From a bacterium HR11 (GTDB taxonomy: Bacteria > Acidobacteriota > HRBIN11), in assembly GCA_002898535.1 (NCBI GenBank), contig BEHN01000001.1, forward strand, positions 124,001 through 188,000: a stretch of DNA of 64,000 nucleotides. Direction: 5' to 3'. Below are positions 8,840-16,541 of this stretch, piece after piece. Each line of letters begins with the position of its first letter. The first letter of the stretch is position 1. Position numbers and translations under genes: made by a program. The notes below the pieces were generated by a model. That model saw nothing but the letters and a program-made list of their open reading frames with translations, ran no database searches and had not been told where the DNA came from.

Positions 8840-10231
8840 ATGGACGTCTTGCTGACGCACGGCTACTTCCTGGCCGAGGACCCGCACGAGCGGGCCGTCA
8901 TGAAGCCCTATCCCCCGTTGGGGATTTTGTACATTTCGGCCTACCTCAAGGCCCGGGGCTTCGACGTGGCCGTCTTCGACACGACGTTCCATCGATGGGA
9001 CGACTTCGTGGCCTACGTCCGACAGGTACGGCCCCCGGTCGTCGGGATTTACTGCAACCTGCTCACGCGACCCACCGTGCTTCGGATGGTCCGCCTCTGC
9101 AAGGAGCTGGGGGCGACGGTCGTCCTGGGCGGACCCGAGCCGGCGAATTATGCCGAGGAGTACCTCCGCCGGGGCGCCGACGTCGTCGTCATCGGCGAGG
9201 GCGAACTCACGATGGAGGAGCTCCTCCCTCATCTGCTTCGGAAAGGCCCGACGGCCATGCAAACGATCCGGGGCCTCGTCTATCGGGAGGACGACGGCCG
9301 CATCGTCCGGACCGAGCCCCGACCCTTCATCCCGGACCTGGACGCCCTGCCGTTTCCCGACCGGGCGGCCATCGACATCCCGGCCTACGTCCGGGTCTGG
9401 CGGGAACACCACGGGATGGGCTCCGTGTCCCTCATCACGGCCCGGGGTTGCCCGTATACGTGCACCTGGTGCAGTCATGCCGTCTTCGGCTACAGCCACC
9501 GACGGCGCTCGCCTCAGAACGTCGCCGACGAGCTGGAGCAGATCGTCCAGACGTATCGGCCCGACATGGTGTGGTACGCCGACGACGTGTTCACCATCCA
9601 CTACGGCTGGTTCTTCCAGTACGCCGAGGAACTCAAACGGCGGGGTTTGCGGGTCCCCTTCGAGACCATCTCCCGGGAAGACCGCCTCAACGAGGACGTC
9701 GTCCGCACGCTGGCCGAGATGGGCTGTCGCCGGCTGTGGGTCGGCATCGAGAGCGGCTCCCAGCGCGTCCTGGACGCCATGGACCGACGGGTCAGCGCCG
9801 AGCGGGCGCGGTGGGTCATCCGCCTGCTCCGGCGGTATGGGATCGAGACCGGCGTCTTCATCATGCTGGGCTACGAGGGCGAAGACCTGGCCGACATCCG
9901 GGCGACCGTCGAGTTCCTCAAGGAAGCCGACCCCGACGTCTTCCTGACGACCGTCGCCTATCCCATCAAGGGAACGCCATACTACGACCTCGTGGCCGAC
10001 CGCATCGTCGCCCGCAGGCCCTGGGACGAGGGCTCCGACCGGGACCTCACCGTCGCCGGTCGGCACTCCCGGCGGTTCTATGAGTTCGCCATCCGGTGGA
10101 TGGTCGGCGAAGTCCAGTGGCACAAGCAACGGCAACGGTCCCGTCCCGACTACTGGCGGATGACCAAGGCGTGGGCGAACGCCCGCCTCGGACGGATCGG
10201 GATGTGGCTGACGCGGTGGGAGACGGAGTAG
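8840..10231 (+). CDS. B12-binding-domain radical SAM protein 3
   Basis: A 463-aa protein with an N-terminal cobalamin-binding domain (PYPPLGILYISAYLKARGFD, VVIGEGELTMEEL) and a radical SAM barrel with Cys204, Cys208 and Cys211 (CPYTCTWC), followed by VGIESGSQRVLDAM. It is closest in arrangement to the protein at 5694; both carry the PYPPLG segment, which suggests an old duplication. ATG at 8840. The start lies 102 bp after the previous stop, with a hairpin in between, and the methyltransferase gene follows after 83 bp. It is expected to use SAM and cobalamin in an oxygen-sensitive modification reaction; the substrate is unknown. Confidence 0.85.
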   Translation: MDVLLTHGYFLAEDPHERAVMKPYPPLGILYISAYLKARGFDVAVFDTTFHRWDDFVAYVRQVRPPVVGIYCNLLTRPTVLRMVRLCKELGATVVLGGPEPANYAEEYLRRGADVVVIGEGELTMEELLPHLLRKGPTAMQTIRGLVYREDDGRIVRTEPRPFIPDLDALPFPDRAAIDIPAYVRVWREHHGMGSVSLITARGCPYTCTWCSHAVFGYSHRRRSPQNVADELEQIVQTYRPDMVWYADDVFTIHYGWFFQYAEELKRRGLRVPFETISREDRLNEDVVRTLAEMGCRRLWVGIESGSQRVLDAMDRRVSAERARWVIRLLRRYGIETGVFIMLGYEGEDLADIRATVEFLKEADPDVFLTTVAYPIKGTPYYDLVADRIVARRPWDEGSDRDLTVAGRHSRRFYEFAIRWMVGEVQWHKQRQRSRPDYWRMTKAWANARLGRIGMWLTRWETE

Positions 10232-10314
10232 GGGAGGTGCGGGGCGTTCGGTACCGGGTGTCGGGGCCGGCCCCCGACCCCAGGACCGGATACTGAATTC
10301 CGGAGAGGCCGAGC

Positions 10315-11238
10315 ATGGCCTGTCCCTTCGATGCGCTGGCGGTCGCCTACGATGCCTGGTTCACGGACCGGCCCCTGGGCCGGCGGCTTCGGGCCGTCGT
10401 CTGGGAATGTCTCGAACGGGTCTTTCAGCCGGGCGACCGCGTGATCGACCTCGGGTGTGGGACCGGCGAGGACGCCGTCTGGCTGGCCCGGCGGGGCATC
10501 GTCGTGACGGCCGTGGACGCCTCGGCCGCCATGCTGGCCGTCGCCCGACGGAAGGCCGAGGCCGCCGGCGTCGCCGACCGCATCGAATTCGTGCAGATGG
10601 ATTTGAATGAAACGCAAGATGCGGGATGCAGTGTCTCGTCATCTCATCCATCTTTGCCCGTCCCGCCTGTGGGTCTATTCGCACCGCCTCCATCTGCTCA
10701 TCAGCCGACCGGCCGACCGGCCCGAGACGACGGCTCGCCCCTCGGTCCTTCCGTCCCTCCCCTGTGGGACGGGGTCCTGGCCGACTTCGGTGTCCTGAAC
10801 TGCATCGCCGACCGACGGACCCTGGCGGCGACCCTGGCTCGATGGGTCCGGCCCGGGGGCTCCGTCGTCCTGGTCCCGATGGGGCCCCTCTGCCTGTGGG
10901 AAGTCGGGTGGCACCTGCTTCACGGGCGGGTCCGCACGGCCTTCCGCCGCTTCCGGTCCGGCGCCCCGGCCCGTCTGAAAGATGGAGGGGTCGTTCGGGT
11001 CTGGTATCCATCCCCTCGGCGTCTGCGGGCAGAGTTCGCCCCTTACTTCCGGCCCGTTCAGACGATGGGCCTCGGGGTCTTGCTCCCCCCGACGGACCTG
11101 AGCCATTGGGTCGAACGGCGGCCCCGCTGGCTGGCGCGTCTCGACCGATGGGAACGGCGCATTCGCCGGCTCCCCCTGACGGCCTGGCTGGGCGACCACT
11201 ACCTGATGGTCTTTGTGAGGGAGGTCCGAGGCCCGTAG
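10315..11238 (+). CDS. Class I SAM-dependent methyltransferase with a low-complexity insert
   Basis: A 307-aa methyltransferase. Motif I (VIDLGCGTGEDAVWLARRG, near residues 43-61) and motif II (VVTAVDASAAML) are clear. Residues about 100-150 are an atypical stretch rich in Pro, Ser and Ala between the strand ending FVQMDLNE and the post-II segment DGVLADFGVLNC, encoded by bases 10612-10765. That DNA begins with word-like repeats (GATGCGG, GATGCAG) resembling spacer arrays, so it may be an in-frame insertion of repeat DNA into a surface loop. The C-terminus (WVERRPRWLARLDRWERR) is basic. The gene is embedded in the radical SAM cluster, which suggests methylation of a shared substrate or product. 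Confidence 0.8.
   Translation: MACPFDALAVAYDAWFTDRPLGRRLRAVVWECLERVFQPGDRVIDLGCGTGEDAVWLARRGIVVTAVDASAAMLAVARRKAEAAGVADRIEFVQMDLNETQDAGCSVSSSHPSLPVPPVGLFAPPPSAHQPTGRPARDDGSPLGPSVPPLWDGVLADFGVLNCIADRRTLAATLARWVRPGGSVVLVPMGPLCLWEVGWHLLHGRVRTAFRRFRSGAPARLKDGGVVRVWYPSPRRLRAEFAPYFRPVQTMGLGVLLPPTDLSHWVERRPRWLARLDRWERRIRRLPLTAWLGDHYLMVFVREVRGP
10612..10765. repeat. Word-like insert inside methyltransferase gene
   Basis: About 150 bp of low-complexity DNA without methyltransferase-family similarity that I can see interrupts the Rossmann fold in frame. It starts with heptamer-like GATGCGG and GATGCAG. Boundaries are approximate. Confidence 0.4.
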
Positions 11239-11279
11239 GGGTCTCATCCCTGTTTTGTCCCGACGGCGGGTTCGTGAAG

Positions 11280-12986
11280 ATGAGTCTCGGAGACCGCCCC
11301 TCGACGACGGCCCATTCTACCGTTGAATGGCTTCGGGAGCTCTGCTGGGCCTGCCCGAGGTGTCGTCGGCCGCTGACGGTCGAAGGGCCGGAGACGATGT
11401 ACTGCCCGGCCTGCCGGGTGGACTATCCGTGCATAGACGGCGTATGGCGGTTCCTGCCGCCCGAACGGGAGGCCTTCTTTCGGGCTTTCCTTCGGGACTA
11501 CGAGACGATCCGCCGGGCCGAGGGTCGGGGCGCCGACGACCCGGCCTACTATCGGGCCCTGCCGTTTGAAGACCGGACGGGCCGCTTCCGAGCCGACTGG
11601 CGGATTCGGGCGAAGAGCTTCCGGGCCTTTGTCCACCGGGTCCTCGAACCCCTGGCCCGCCAGCGGGGCCGGCCCCTGCGGGTCCTGGACCTCGGCGCCG
11701 GCAACGGGTGGCTGTCCTATCGTCTGGCCCGGCAGGGCCACGTCGCCGTGGCCGTAGACCTGATCACGAATGCGTGGGACGGCCTGGGGGCTCACGTGCA
11801 CTACGACGTGGCCGTTCTCCCCGTGCAGGCCGAATTCGACCGTTTGCCCTTTACCGGGGAGCAGTTTGACGTGGCCGTTTTCAACGCCTCTTTCCATTAC
11901 TCGACGGACTACGTGGTCACGCTGGCCGAAGTCTTGCGGGTCCTGCGTCCCGACGGTCGGGTCGTCGTCATGGATTCGCCGGTGTACCGGGCTACGGCCA
12001 GCGGCGTTCGGATGGTCCGGGAGCGGGAGGCCGAGTTCATCCGCAAGTACGGATTTCCATCGAACGCCCTCCCCAGCGAACACTACCTGACGTATGACCG
12101 TCTTCAGGGCTTGGCCGAGGCCCTGGGTTTGCGGTGGCGTCTCATCCGTCCGTTTTACGGATGGCGTTGGGCCCTGCGACCCTGGCAGGCGCGTCTCTTG
12201 CGGCGTCGGGAGCCGGCCCGGTTCCTCGTGATCGTGGGACGCAGGGTGCAAGACGAGGCCGGAGCGGTTCAGACGAAACCCCACGGGCGACCGTCCGCAT
12301 TCTTTGAAAGCGTCCGGGGGGTCATGGGACGGGCGTGGGCCCGGGGATACTTCCGGGCCTTTCAGCGACATCGATATAATCGACTCGTGGTGGAGACGGT
12401 CGCCGGCAGGCCCCTCGTGGTCCTCCCGGGAGTCTTCAATCCGAAGCTCTTCGGGACGGGCGAATTTCTCGTCGAAACGCTCAGCGAACGGTGGGTCCCG
12501 CCCGGGTCGACCGTCCTGGACATGGGGACGGGGGCCGGCGTCGGGGCCGTCTTTGCGGCCCAGTGGGCCCATCGAGTCGTGGCCGTCGACATCAGTCCGG
12601 CGGCCGTCCGGTGCGCCCGTATCAACGTGCTCTTGCACGGCCTGGAAGATCGGGTCGAAGTGCGCAAGGGGGACTTATTCGAGCCTGTACGGGGGGAGCG
12701 GTTTGACGTGATTTTGTTCAATCCGCCGTATCTGCGGGGCGAGCCCCGGGACGACCTGGAGCGGGCGCTTTGGTCGACCGACGTCGTCGAGCGGTTCGCC
12801 GCCGGTCTGGGAGACCACTTGAAGGACTCCGGCTGGGCCCTCCTGCTCCTCTCGTCGGTCTCCGACGAGGCGGGCTTTTTGCGGCATTTCCGGGCCTACG
12901 GCTTTCTCGGCGAGCCGATCGCTCGACGGCGCCGCTTCGGAGAGGTCTGGACCGTGTATCGCATCGTCCCGATACCTCGGGATTAG
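11280..12986 (+). CDS. Double methyltransferase fusion with N-terminal zinc ribbon
   Basis: A 568-aa protein with three parts. Residues about 14-45 form a zinc ribbon of the Trm112/UPF0434 type (CPRC, then CPAC). Residues about 110-330 are a UbiE-like class I methyltransferase (VLDLGAGNGWLSYRLARQG, then FDVAVFNASFHYSTD). Residues about 345-568 are a second class I domain of the HemK/PrmC or RsmC type (VLDMGTGAGVGAVFAAQWA, catalytic FNPPYLRGEP). NPPY normally marks N-methylation of glutamine or nucleobases. The ATG at 11280 is chosen because upstream frame overlaps the preceding gene. The stop TAG (12984-12986) includes the first base of a family T element. I know of no standard protein with this exact order; the cluster suggests a role alongside the radical SAM enzymes. 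Confidence 0.8.
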   Translation: MSLGDRPSTTAHSTVEWLRELCWACPRCRRPLTVEGPETMYCPACRVDYPCIDGVWRFLPPEREAFFRAFLRDYETIRRAEGRGADDPAYYRALPFEDRTGRFRADWRIRAKSFRAFVHRVLEPLARQRGRPLRVLDLGAGNGWLSYRLARQGHVAVAVDLITNAWDGLGAHVHYDVAVLPVQAEFDRLPFTGEQFDVAVFNASFHYSTDYVVTLAEVLRVLRPDGRVVVMDSPVYRATASGVRMVREREAEFIRKYGFPSNALPSEHYLTYDRLQGLAEALGLRWRLIRPFYGWRWALRPWQARLLRRREPARFLVIVGRRVQDEAGAVQTKPHGRPSAFFESVRGVMGRAWARGYFRAFQRHRYNRLVVETVAGRPLVVLPGVFNPKLFGTGEFLVETLSERWVPPGSTVLDMGTGAGVGAVFAAQWAHRVVAVDISPAAVRCARINVLLHGLEDRVEVRKGDLFEPVRGERFDVILFNPPYLRGEPRDDLERALWSTDVVERFAAGLGDHLKDSGWALLLLSSVSDEAGFLRHFRAYGFLGEPIARRRRFGEVWTVYRIVPIPRD

Positions 12987-13329
12987 CAGAGTCGTTCGGT
13001 CGGGCGAAATGCGGTCCCCATCCGGGAAAGCGGTAGCCCGGCGATCTCGATTTTTCAAGCTTGTTAAGGATGACACCGCCGTCACCGGCGGTGTTCGGAG
13101 GGGATGACACCGCCATGACGGGCGGCGTCAAGACAGGGGGACACCGGCATGACGGCCGGTGTCCCGGGGATAGACGCCCGTCACCCGACCTGCCCATCTG
13201 CCGACCTGCCCATCTGCCCACCTGCCGACCTGCCCACCTGCCCATCTGCCGAATGCCTGAAACATCGTACTTTCGTGGAGGTGCCCTTTCCGCTTGCCAT
13301 CGCACTTCTCACCTCCCGAACGGCTCTGT
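12986..13329. mobile_element. Family T element, copy a (344 bp, TA-flanked)
   Basis: The ends are inverted copies: GCAGAGTCGTTCGG on the left and, read inward from the right, ACAGAGCCGTTCGG. TA lies directly outside both ends (12984-12985 and 13330-13331), fitting a 2-bp TA target duplication as made by IS630/Tc1/mariner-type transposases. The interior holds three stem-loops (about 13066-13165), an 8-bp array (13187-13250), and the conserved subterminal block containing CGATGTTTCA in reverse. There is no coding capacity. The TAG stop of the upstream gene is TA plus the first element base. Confidence 0.7.
13187..13250. repeat. Octamer array inside element T-a
   Basis: Eight contiguous 8-bp units of consensus SAYCTGCC (GACCTGCC, CATCTGCC or CACCTGCC) with no interruption. 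The same word array recurs at 15693-15771 in element T-b. Confidence 0.9.
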
Positions 13330-13404
13330 TAGGTATTTTAGGCGGGAGGTTATCGATGAAACCGAAGATAGCGCTCCCGCCGTAGATGATGCAGTCTGCC
13401 GAAG

Positions 13405-13426
13405 ACGCCGGCATCCCTGCCGGCGT
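13405..13426. repeat. Hairpin before radical SAM gene 4
   Basis: ACGCCGGC and GCCGGCGT form an 8-bp stem with a 6-nt loop, 28 bp before the GTG start at 13455. It resembles the stem-loops inside element T-a and may be part of the same repeat system or a leader hairpin. Confidence 0.5.
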
Positions 13427-13454
13427 TCCGAGGGGTCATGCAATCGAGGCCGCC

Positions 13455-14933
13455 GTGACGATCGTCCTGTACAATCCGCCGAGCACGCCTCAGCGGAAGC
13501 CGGTCCTGCCCCTGTCCCTTCTGGCCCTGGGGGCCGTCCTGGAGGGGGCGCACGACTACGTCATCATCGACGGGAACTTAGAGCCAGACCCCCTCACCAC
13601 GCTGGACCGGGCCGTCCGGGAGACGGGCGCCGACGTCCTGGGCGTGACCGTCATGCCCGGCCCCCAACTGGCCGGCGCCGTCCCCGTCTGCCGTCAGCTC
13701 AAGGCCCGCTATCCTCACCTGACCATCGTCTGGGGCGGTTACTTCCCGACCCAACACTACGACGTATGCCTCCGGGCCGACTACGTGGATTATGTCGTGC
13801 GGGGCCACGGCGAGCTCGTCTTCCGGGCCCTCGTCGAGGCCCTCCGACGGGGCGACGACCCGAAGTCCCTGCCGGGCCTTGCCTATCGGGACCCCCGGAC
13901 CGGCCAGGTCGTATCCACCGGCCTGGCCCCGATCCCCCACCCGGACCGCCTGCCCGACTTTCCCTATCATCGGGTCGCCATGCCACGATACGTCCGGCGG
14001 ACCTTCCTGGGGAGCCGGACCCTCTCCCACCATTCGAGTTACGGGTGCCCCTTCCTGTGCAACTTCTGCGCCGTCGTCAACATGGTCAACGGCCGCTGGT
14101 ACGCCCAGTCGGCCGAGCGCACGGCCCGGGTCGTGCGCGACCTGGTCGAGCAGTGGGGCGCCAACGCCGTCGAGTTCTATGACAACAACTTCTTCGTCCA
14201 CGAGGCCCGAACGGCCGAGTTCGCCGAGCGGATTCGAGGCCTCGGCATCGCCTGGTGGGGCGAGGCCCGCATCGACACGCTCCTGCACTACTCGGAACGG
14301 ACGTGGCGGCTCATGCGGGACAGCGGCCTGCGGATGGTCTTCCTGGGGGCCGAGTCGGGCTCCGACGAGACCCTCCGGCGGATGAACAAGGGCGGCACGG
14401 CGACCGTCGAGAAGACCCTGGAGATTGCCGCCAAGATGAGGTCCTACGGGATCGTCCCGGAATTCTCCTTCGTCCTCGGCAATCCGCCGGACCCGGAGGC
14501 TGACGCCTACCAGACGATGGAGTTCATCCGACGGGTCAAGCGGGTCAACCCCGACGCCGAGGTCGTCCTGTACATCTACACACCCGTCCCGGTCGCCGGC
14601 GAGCTGTATGAGCAGGCGAAGGCCCGGGGCTTTCGATTCCCCGAGACGCTGGAAGAGTGGCTCAGCCCCCGGTGGCAGGAGTTCATCCAGCGGCGGAGCG
14701 TCCACATGCCCTGGCTGAAGGACCCCCTGCGTCGGCAGATCCGGGACTTCCAGTACGTCCTCAACGCCTACTACCCGACGGTCACGGACCCCCGGCTCCG
14801 GGGCCTGGCCCGGGGGATTCTCCGCCTGACGGCCGCCTGGCGGTATCACCTGCGGTGGTATCGCTACCCCTTCGAACTCCGCCTCCTGCACCGCCTCATT
14901 CGCTATCAGCGGCCGGAAACCAGCGGCTTCTGA
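13455..14933 (+). CDS. B12-binding-domain radical SAM protein 4
   Basis: About 492 aa. The N-terminal cobalamin-binding domain opens TIVLYNPPSTPQRKPVLPLS and contains VVRGHGELVFRALVEAL. The cluster motif is Cys198, Cys202 and Cys205 (CPFLCNFC), followed by LGAESGSDETLRRM. I choose GTG 13455: an in-frame extension to 13386 exists but encodes repeat-derived residues (EDAGIPAGVPRG, from the hairpin at 13405). It is separated from the upstream cluster by element T-a and followed within three bases by element T-c. It is probably part of the same oxygen-sensitive modification pathway as the other three radical SAM genes, perhaps on its own transcript. Confidence 0.82.
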   Translation: MTIVLYNPPSTPQRKPVLPLSLLALGAVLEGAHDYVIIDGNLEPDPLTTLDRAVRETGADVLGVTVMPGPQLAGAVPVCRQLKARYPHLTIVWGGYFPTQHYDVCLRADYVDYVVRGHGELVFRALVEALRRGDDPKSLPGLAYRDPRTGQVVSTGLAPIPHPDRLPDFPYHRVAMPRYVRRTFLGSRTLSHHSSYGCPFLCNFCAVVNMVNGRWYAQSAERTARVVRDLVEQWGANAVEFYDNNFFVHEARTAEFAERIRGLGIAWWGEARIDTLLHYSERTWRLMRDSGLRMVFLGAESGSDETLRRMNKGGTATVEKTLEIAAKMRSYGIVPEFSFVLGNPPDPEADAYQTMEFIRRVKRVNPDAEVVLYIYTPVPVAGELYEQAKARGFRFPETLEEWLSPRWQEFIQRRSVHMPWLKDPLRRQIRDFQYVLNAYYPTVTDPRLRGLARGILRLTAAWRYHLRWYRYPFELRLLHRLIRYQRPETSGF

Positions 14934-14935
14934 TG

Positions 14936-15350
14936 ACAGAGCCGTTCGGCCCGTGGGAACCCGCAGGATTCGGCTTTTCCGGCCCTCCGGGGAGGACGGT
15001 TTTTGAAGCAAAGAGCCATCCGGGAGTTCGGGAATCCGGGAAGGCCGTTCGCGGCCGACGTAGAAGGCAAGGGGCATGGAGCGTTCCCAGTCCCCACGTC
15101 TCCCTGAAGTTTTCCTGACTCTCCGCCGCATGGGCTCATGGCCGCTATTGGCCCATGGCTCATAGTCCCATGAGCCATCAGCTATGAGCCATGAGCCAAC
15201 ATGAGCTATGAACCAATAGCGGTTATGAACCATCCATCACCCTGGCTCATCACTCCGCTACTCCGTCACTCCGTCCCTTTGAAACATCGTGCTTCCCGAG
15301 CGATGGAAAGGGCCGCCCCGACGCCATTCTCACGGGCCGAACGGCTCTGC
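14936..15350. mobile_element. Family T element, copy c (about 415 bp)
   Basis: Left end ACAGAGCCGTTCGG lies three bases after the TGA stop of radical SAM gene 4; the right end reads inward GCAGAGCCGTTCGG. The interior has a left module (AGTTCGGG/AATCCGGG words near 15017-15045), a long inverted array of the 7-bp word CTCATGG/CCATGAG (about 15130-15230), and the conserved right subterminal block with TTTGAAACATCG. The TA duplication is not preserved. No open frame of note. Confidence 0.65.
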
Positions 15351-15528
15351 TCTAAAGTTCGGACATGACATGGGACAAAGGAACCTAAATCAGGCCGATG
15401 GGAAGTCGTGAGGGCTTCGGCCCGGGGATCGATCCCCTGACTTGGACGGGGCGAGAGCGTTTTCTCAGGTCATATCTGGATGCCTGCGCCTGGATGTCCA
15501 AACTCATATCCGAAGGTCAGCTCTGCTA

Positions 15529-15849
15529 TCAGAGCTGTTCGGTCGGGAGAGATGCTGTTCCCATCCGGGAAAACGGTGGCCCGTCGATCTCGATTTTTCA
15601 AGATTCCTCCCGATGACCCGGCCAGGACGGGCGGTGCATGCGGAGGACGCCCGCAGGACGGCCAGTGTTCCGAGGATAGACGCCCGTCGCCCGACCTGCC
15701 TATCTGCCGACCTGCCGACTTGCCCATCTGCCCATCTGCCGACCTGCCTATCTGCCGACTGCCCACCTGCCGAATGCTTGAAACATCGTGCCTTCCGGGG
15801 GATGGGAAAGATTGTTCTGACGCCATTCTCATGAACCGAACGGTTCTGC
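15529..15849. mobile_element. Family T element, copy b (321 bp, TA-flanked)
   Basis: Left end TCAGAGCTGTTCGG; right end read inward GCAGAACCGTTCGG; TA directly outside both ends (15527-15528, 15850-15851). The interior matches copy a: a block containing CTCGATTTTTCAAG, a GC-rich stem-loop region, an octamer array and a terminal block with TTGAAACATCG. The two copies look about equally old and clearly share one origin. The 15351-15528 stretch between copies c and b shows nothing I recognise. Confidence 0.7.
15693..15771. repeat. Octamer array inside element T-b
   Basis: Ten units of the SAYCTGCC-type word (GACCTGCC, TATCTGCC, CATCTGCC), one shortened to 7 bp. Unit order differs from the array in copy a, so the arrays have expanded or been reshuffled independently. 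Confidence 0.85.
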
Positions 15850-15855
15850 TATCTT

Positions 15856-15884
15856 GCATCCCGTGTCCCGTATCTTGTATCTTC
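15856..15884. repeat. Heptamer array, word GTATCTT
   Basis: Units GCATCCC, GTGTCCC, GTATCTT, GTATCTT run from just beyond element T-b toward the PilP-like gene. Confidence 0.6.
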
Positions 15885-15912
15885 TAACTCCGGCCTCATA
15901 CGGAGGTGGACC

Positions 15913-16416
15913 ATGCGGCATGGGTGGATTTACAGTGCCCTCATCGCGGGCCTCCTGGTCGGCGGGGTCGGATGGGCCCAACAAGCCCAGAAGCCCCAAC
16001 CGAGTCCACCGGCTCCGACGCCGCCCGCCGCCCCTACGGAGACTGTCGGGGTCCATGACCCCAACTTTCACTATGAAGAGGGCCGGGACCCCTTTGAGAA
16101 CCTGACCCTTCGGGTCAAGGATAAGGGTCGGCCTCGAGAGATCCGGAGCGTGGCGGACCTGCTGGTCGAAGAGGTCTCTGTGATGGGCATCTTTCAACGA
16201 GAGGGCAAATACTACGCCCTCGTGCGCGGCTCGGGCCTGAAGCGTTCGGAGACGATCACGGCCGGCCAGAAACTCTACAACGGCGAGGTCATCGAGATCG
16301 GGCCCTACACGGACGAGAATACAGGTGAGCGCAAGCTCTGCGTCGTCTTTCGGGTCCAGACGGATGACCCCATCCGGCCCTTCATCCGCCAGGTCAAGTG
16401 CACGGCGACCTCTTAA
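15913..16416 (+). CDS. PilP-like periplasmic protein
   Basis: A 167-aa exported protein. A signal peptide (WIYSALIAGLLVGGVGWAQ) is followed by a Pro/Ala-rich linker to about residue 45, then a DPF-containing segment (EEGRDPFENL) and a small beta-rich domain (VMGIFQREGKYYALVRGSG, then YNGEVIEIG). This matches the layout of type IV pilus assembly protein PilP, which links the inner-membrane PilNO complex to the PilQ secretin. No other pil genes are adjacent, and there is no lipobox Cys at the signal-peptide end. The assignment is therefore tentative; another envelope assembly factor is possible. ATG at 15913 follows an ACGGAGGTGG ribosome site. Confidence 0.5.
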   Translation: MRHGWIYSALIAGLLVGGVGWAQQAQKPQPSPPAPTPPAAPTETVGVHDPNFHYEEGRDPFENLTLRVKDKGRPREIRSVADLLVEEVSVMGIFQREGKYYALVRGSGLKRSETITAGQKLYNGEVIEIGPYTDENTGERKLCVVFRVQTDDPIRPFIRQVKCTATS

Positions 16417-16472
16417 AAAAGGGTCAAGGACCATCGACCCCAGACTCCGGACTTGCCGTGGGCCTCAGCACG

Positions 16473-16490
16473 CCCCGTCCTGGGACGGGG
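16473..16490. terminator. Hairpin CCCCGTCC/GGACGGGG before dinG
   Basis: An 8-bp GC stem with a 2-nt loop in the 125-bp spacer between the PilP-like gene and the helicase. No T tract. It is similar in design to the hairpins at 1555 and 8760. Confidence 0.4.
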
Positions 16491-16511
16491 TAAACCGGAC
16501 CTTCGGTGCAG

Positions 16512-16539
16512 GTCTGTGGTCTATGGTCTGCGGTCTCTT
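16512..16539. repeat. Heptamer array, word GTCTATG, ending at the dinG start
   Basis: Units GTCTGTG, GTCTATG, GTCTGCG, GTCTCTT fill the bases directly before the ATG at 16542. The same word occurs in family P elements and at 17959-17986 inside dinG. Confidence 0.75.
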
Positions 16540-16541
16540 TT

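Noticed and set aside
7889-10135. 748-codon open frame on the minus strand
   Set aside because: Entirely antisense to the radical SAM genes, which have clear motifs and normal starts; it is a high-GC shadow frame. The same applies to 13578-15233 minus.
13187-13250. Possible CRISPR array at the octamer repeats (also 15693-15771)
   Set aside because: Units are 8 bp, contiguous and without spacers; they are simple tandem repeats inside T elements. No cas gene is present.
15398-15616. 72-codon frame and overlapping longer frame before the PilP-like gene
   Set aside because: They cross the boundary and interior of T copy b, with no coding signature.
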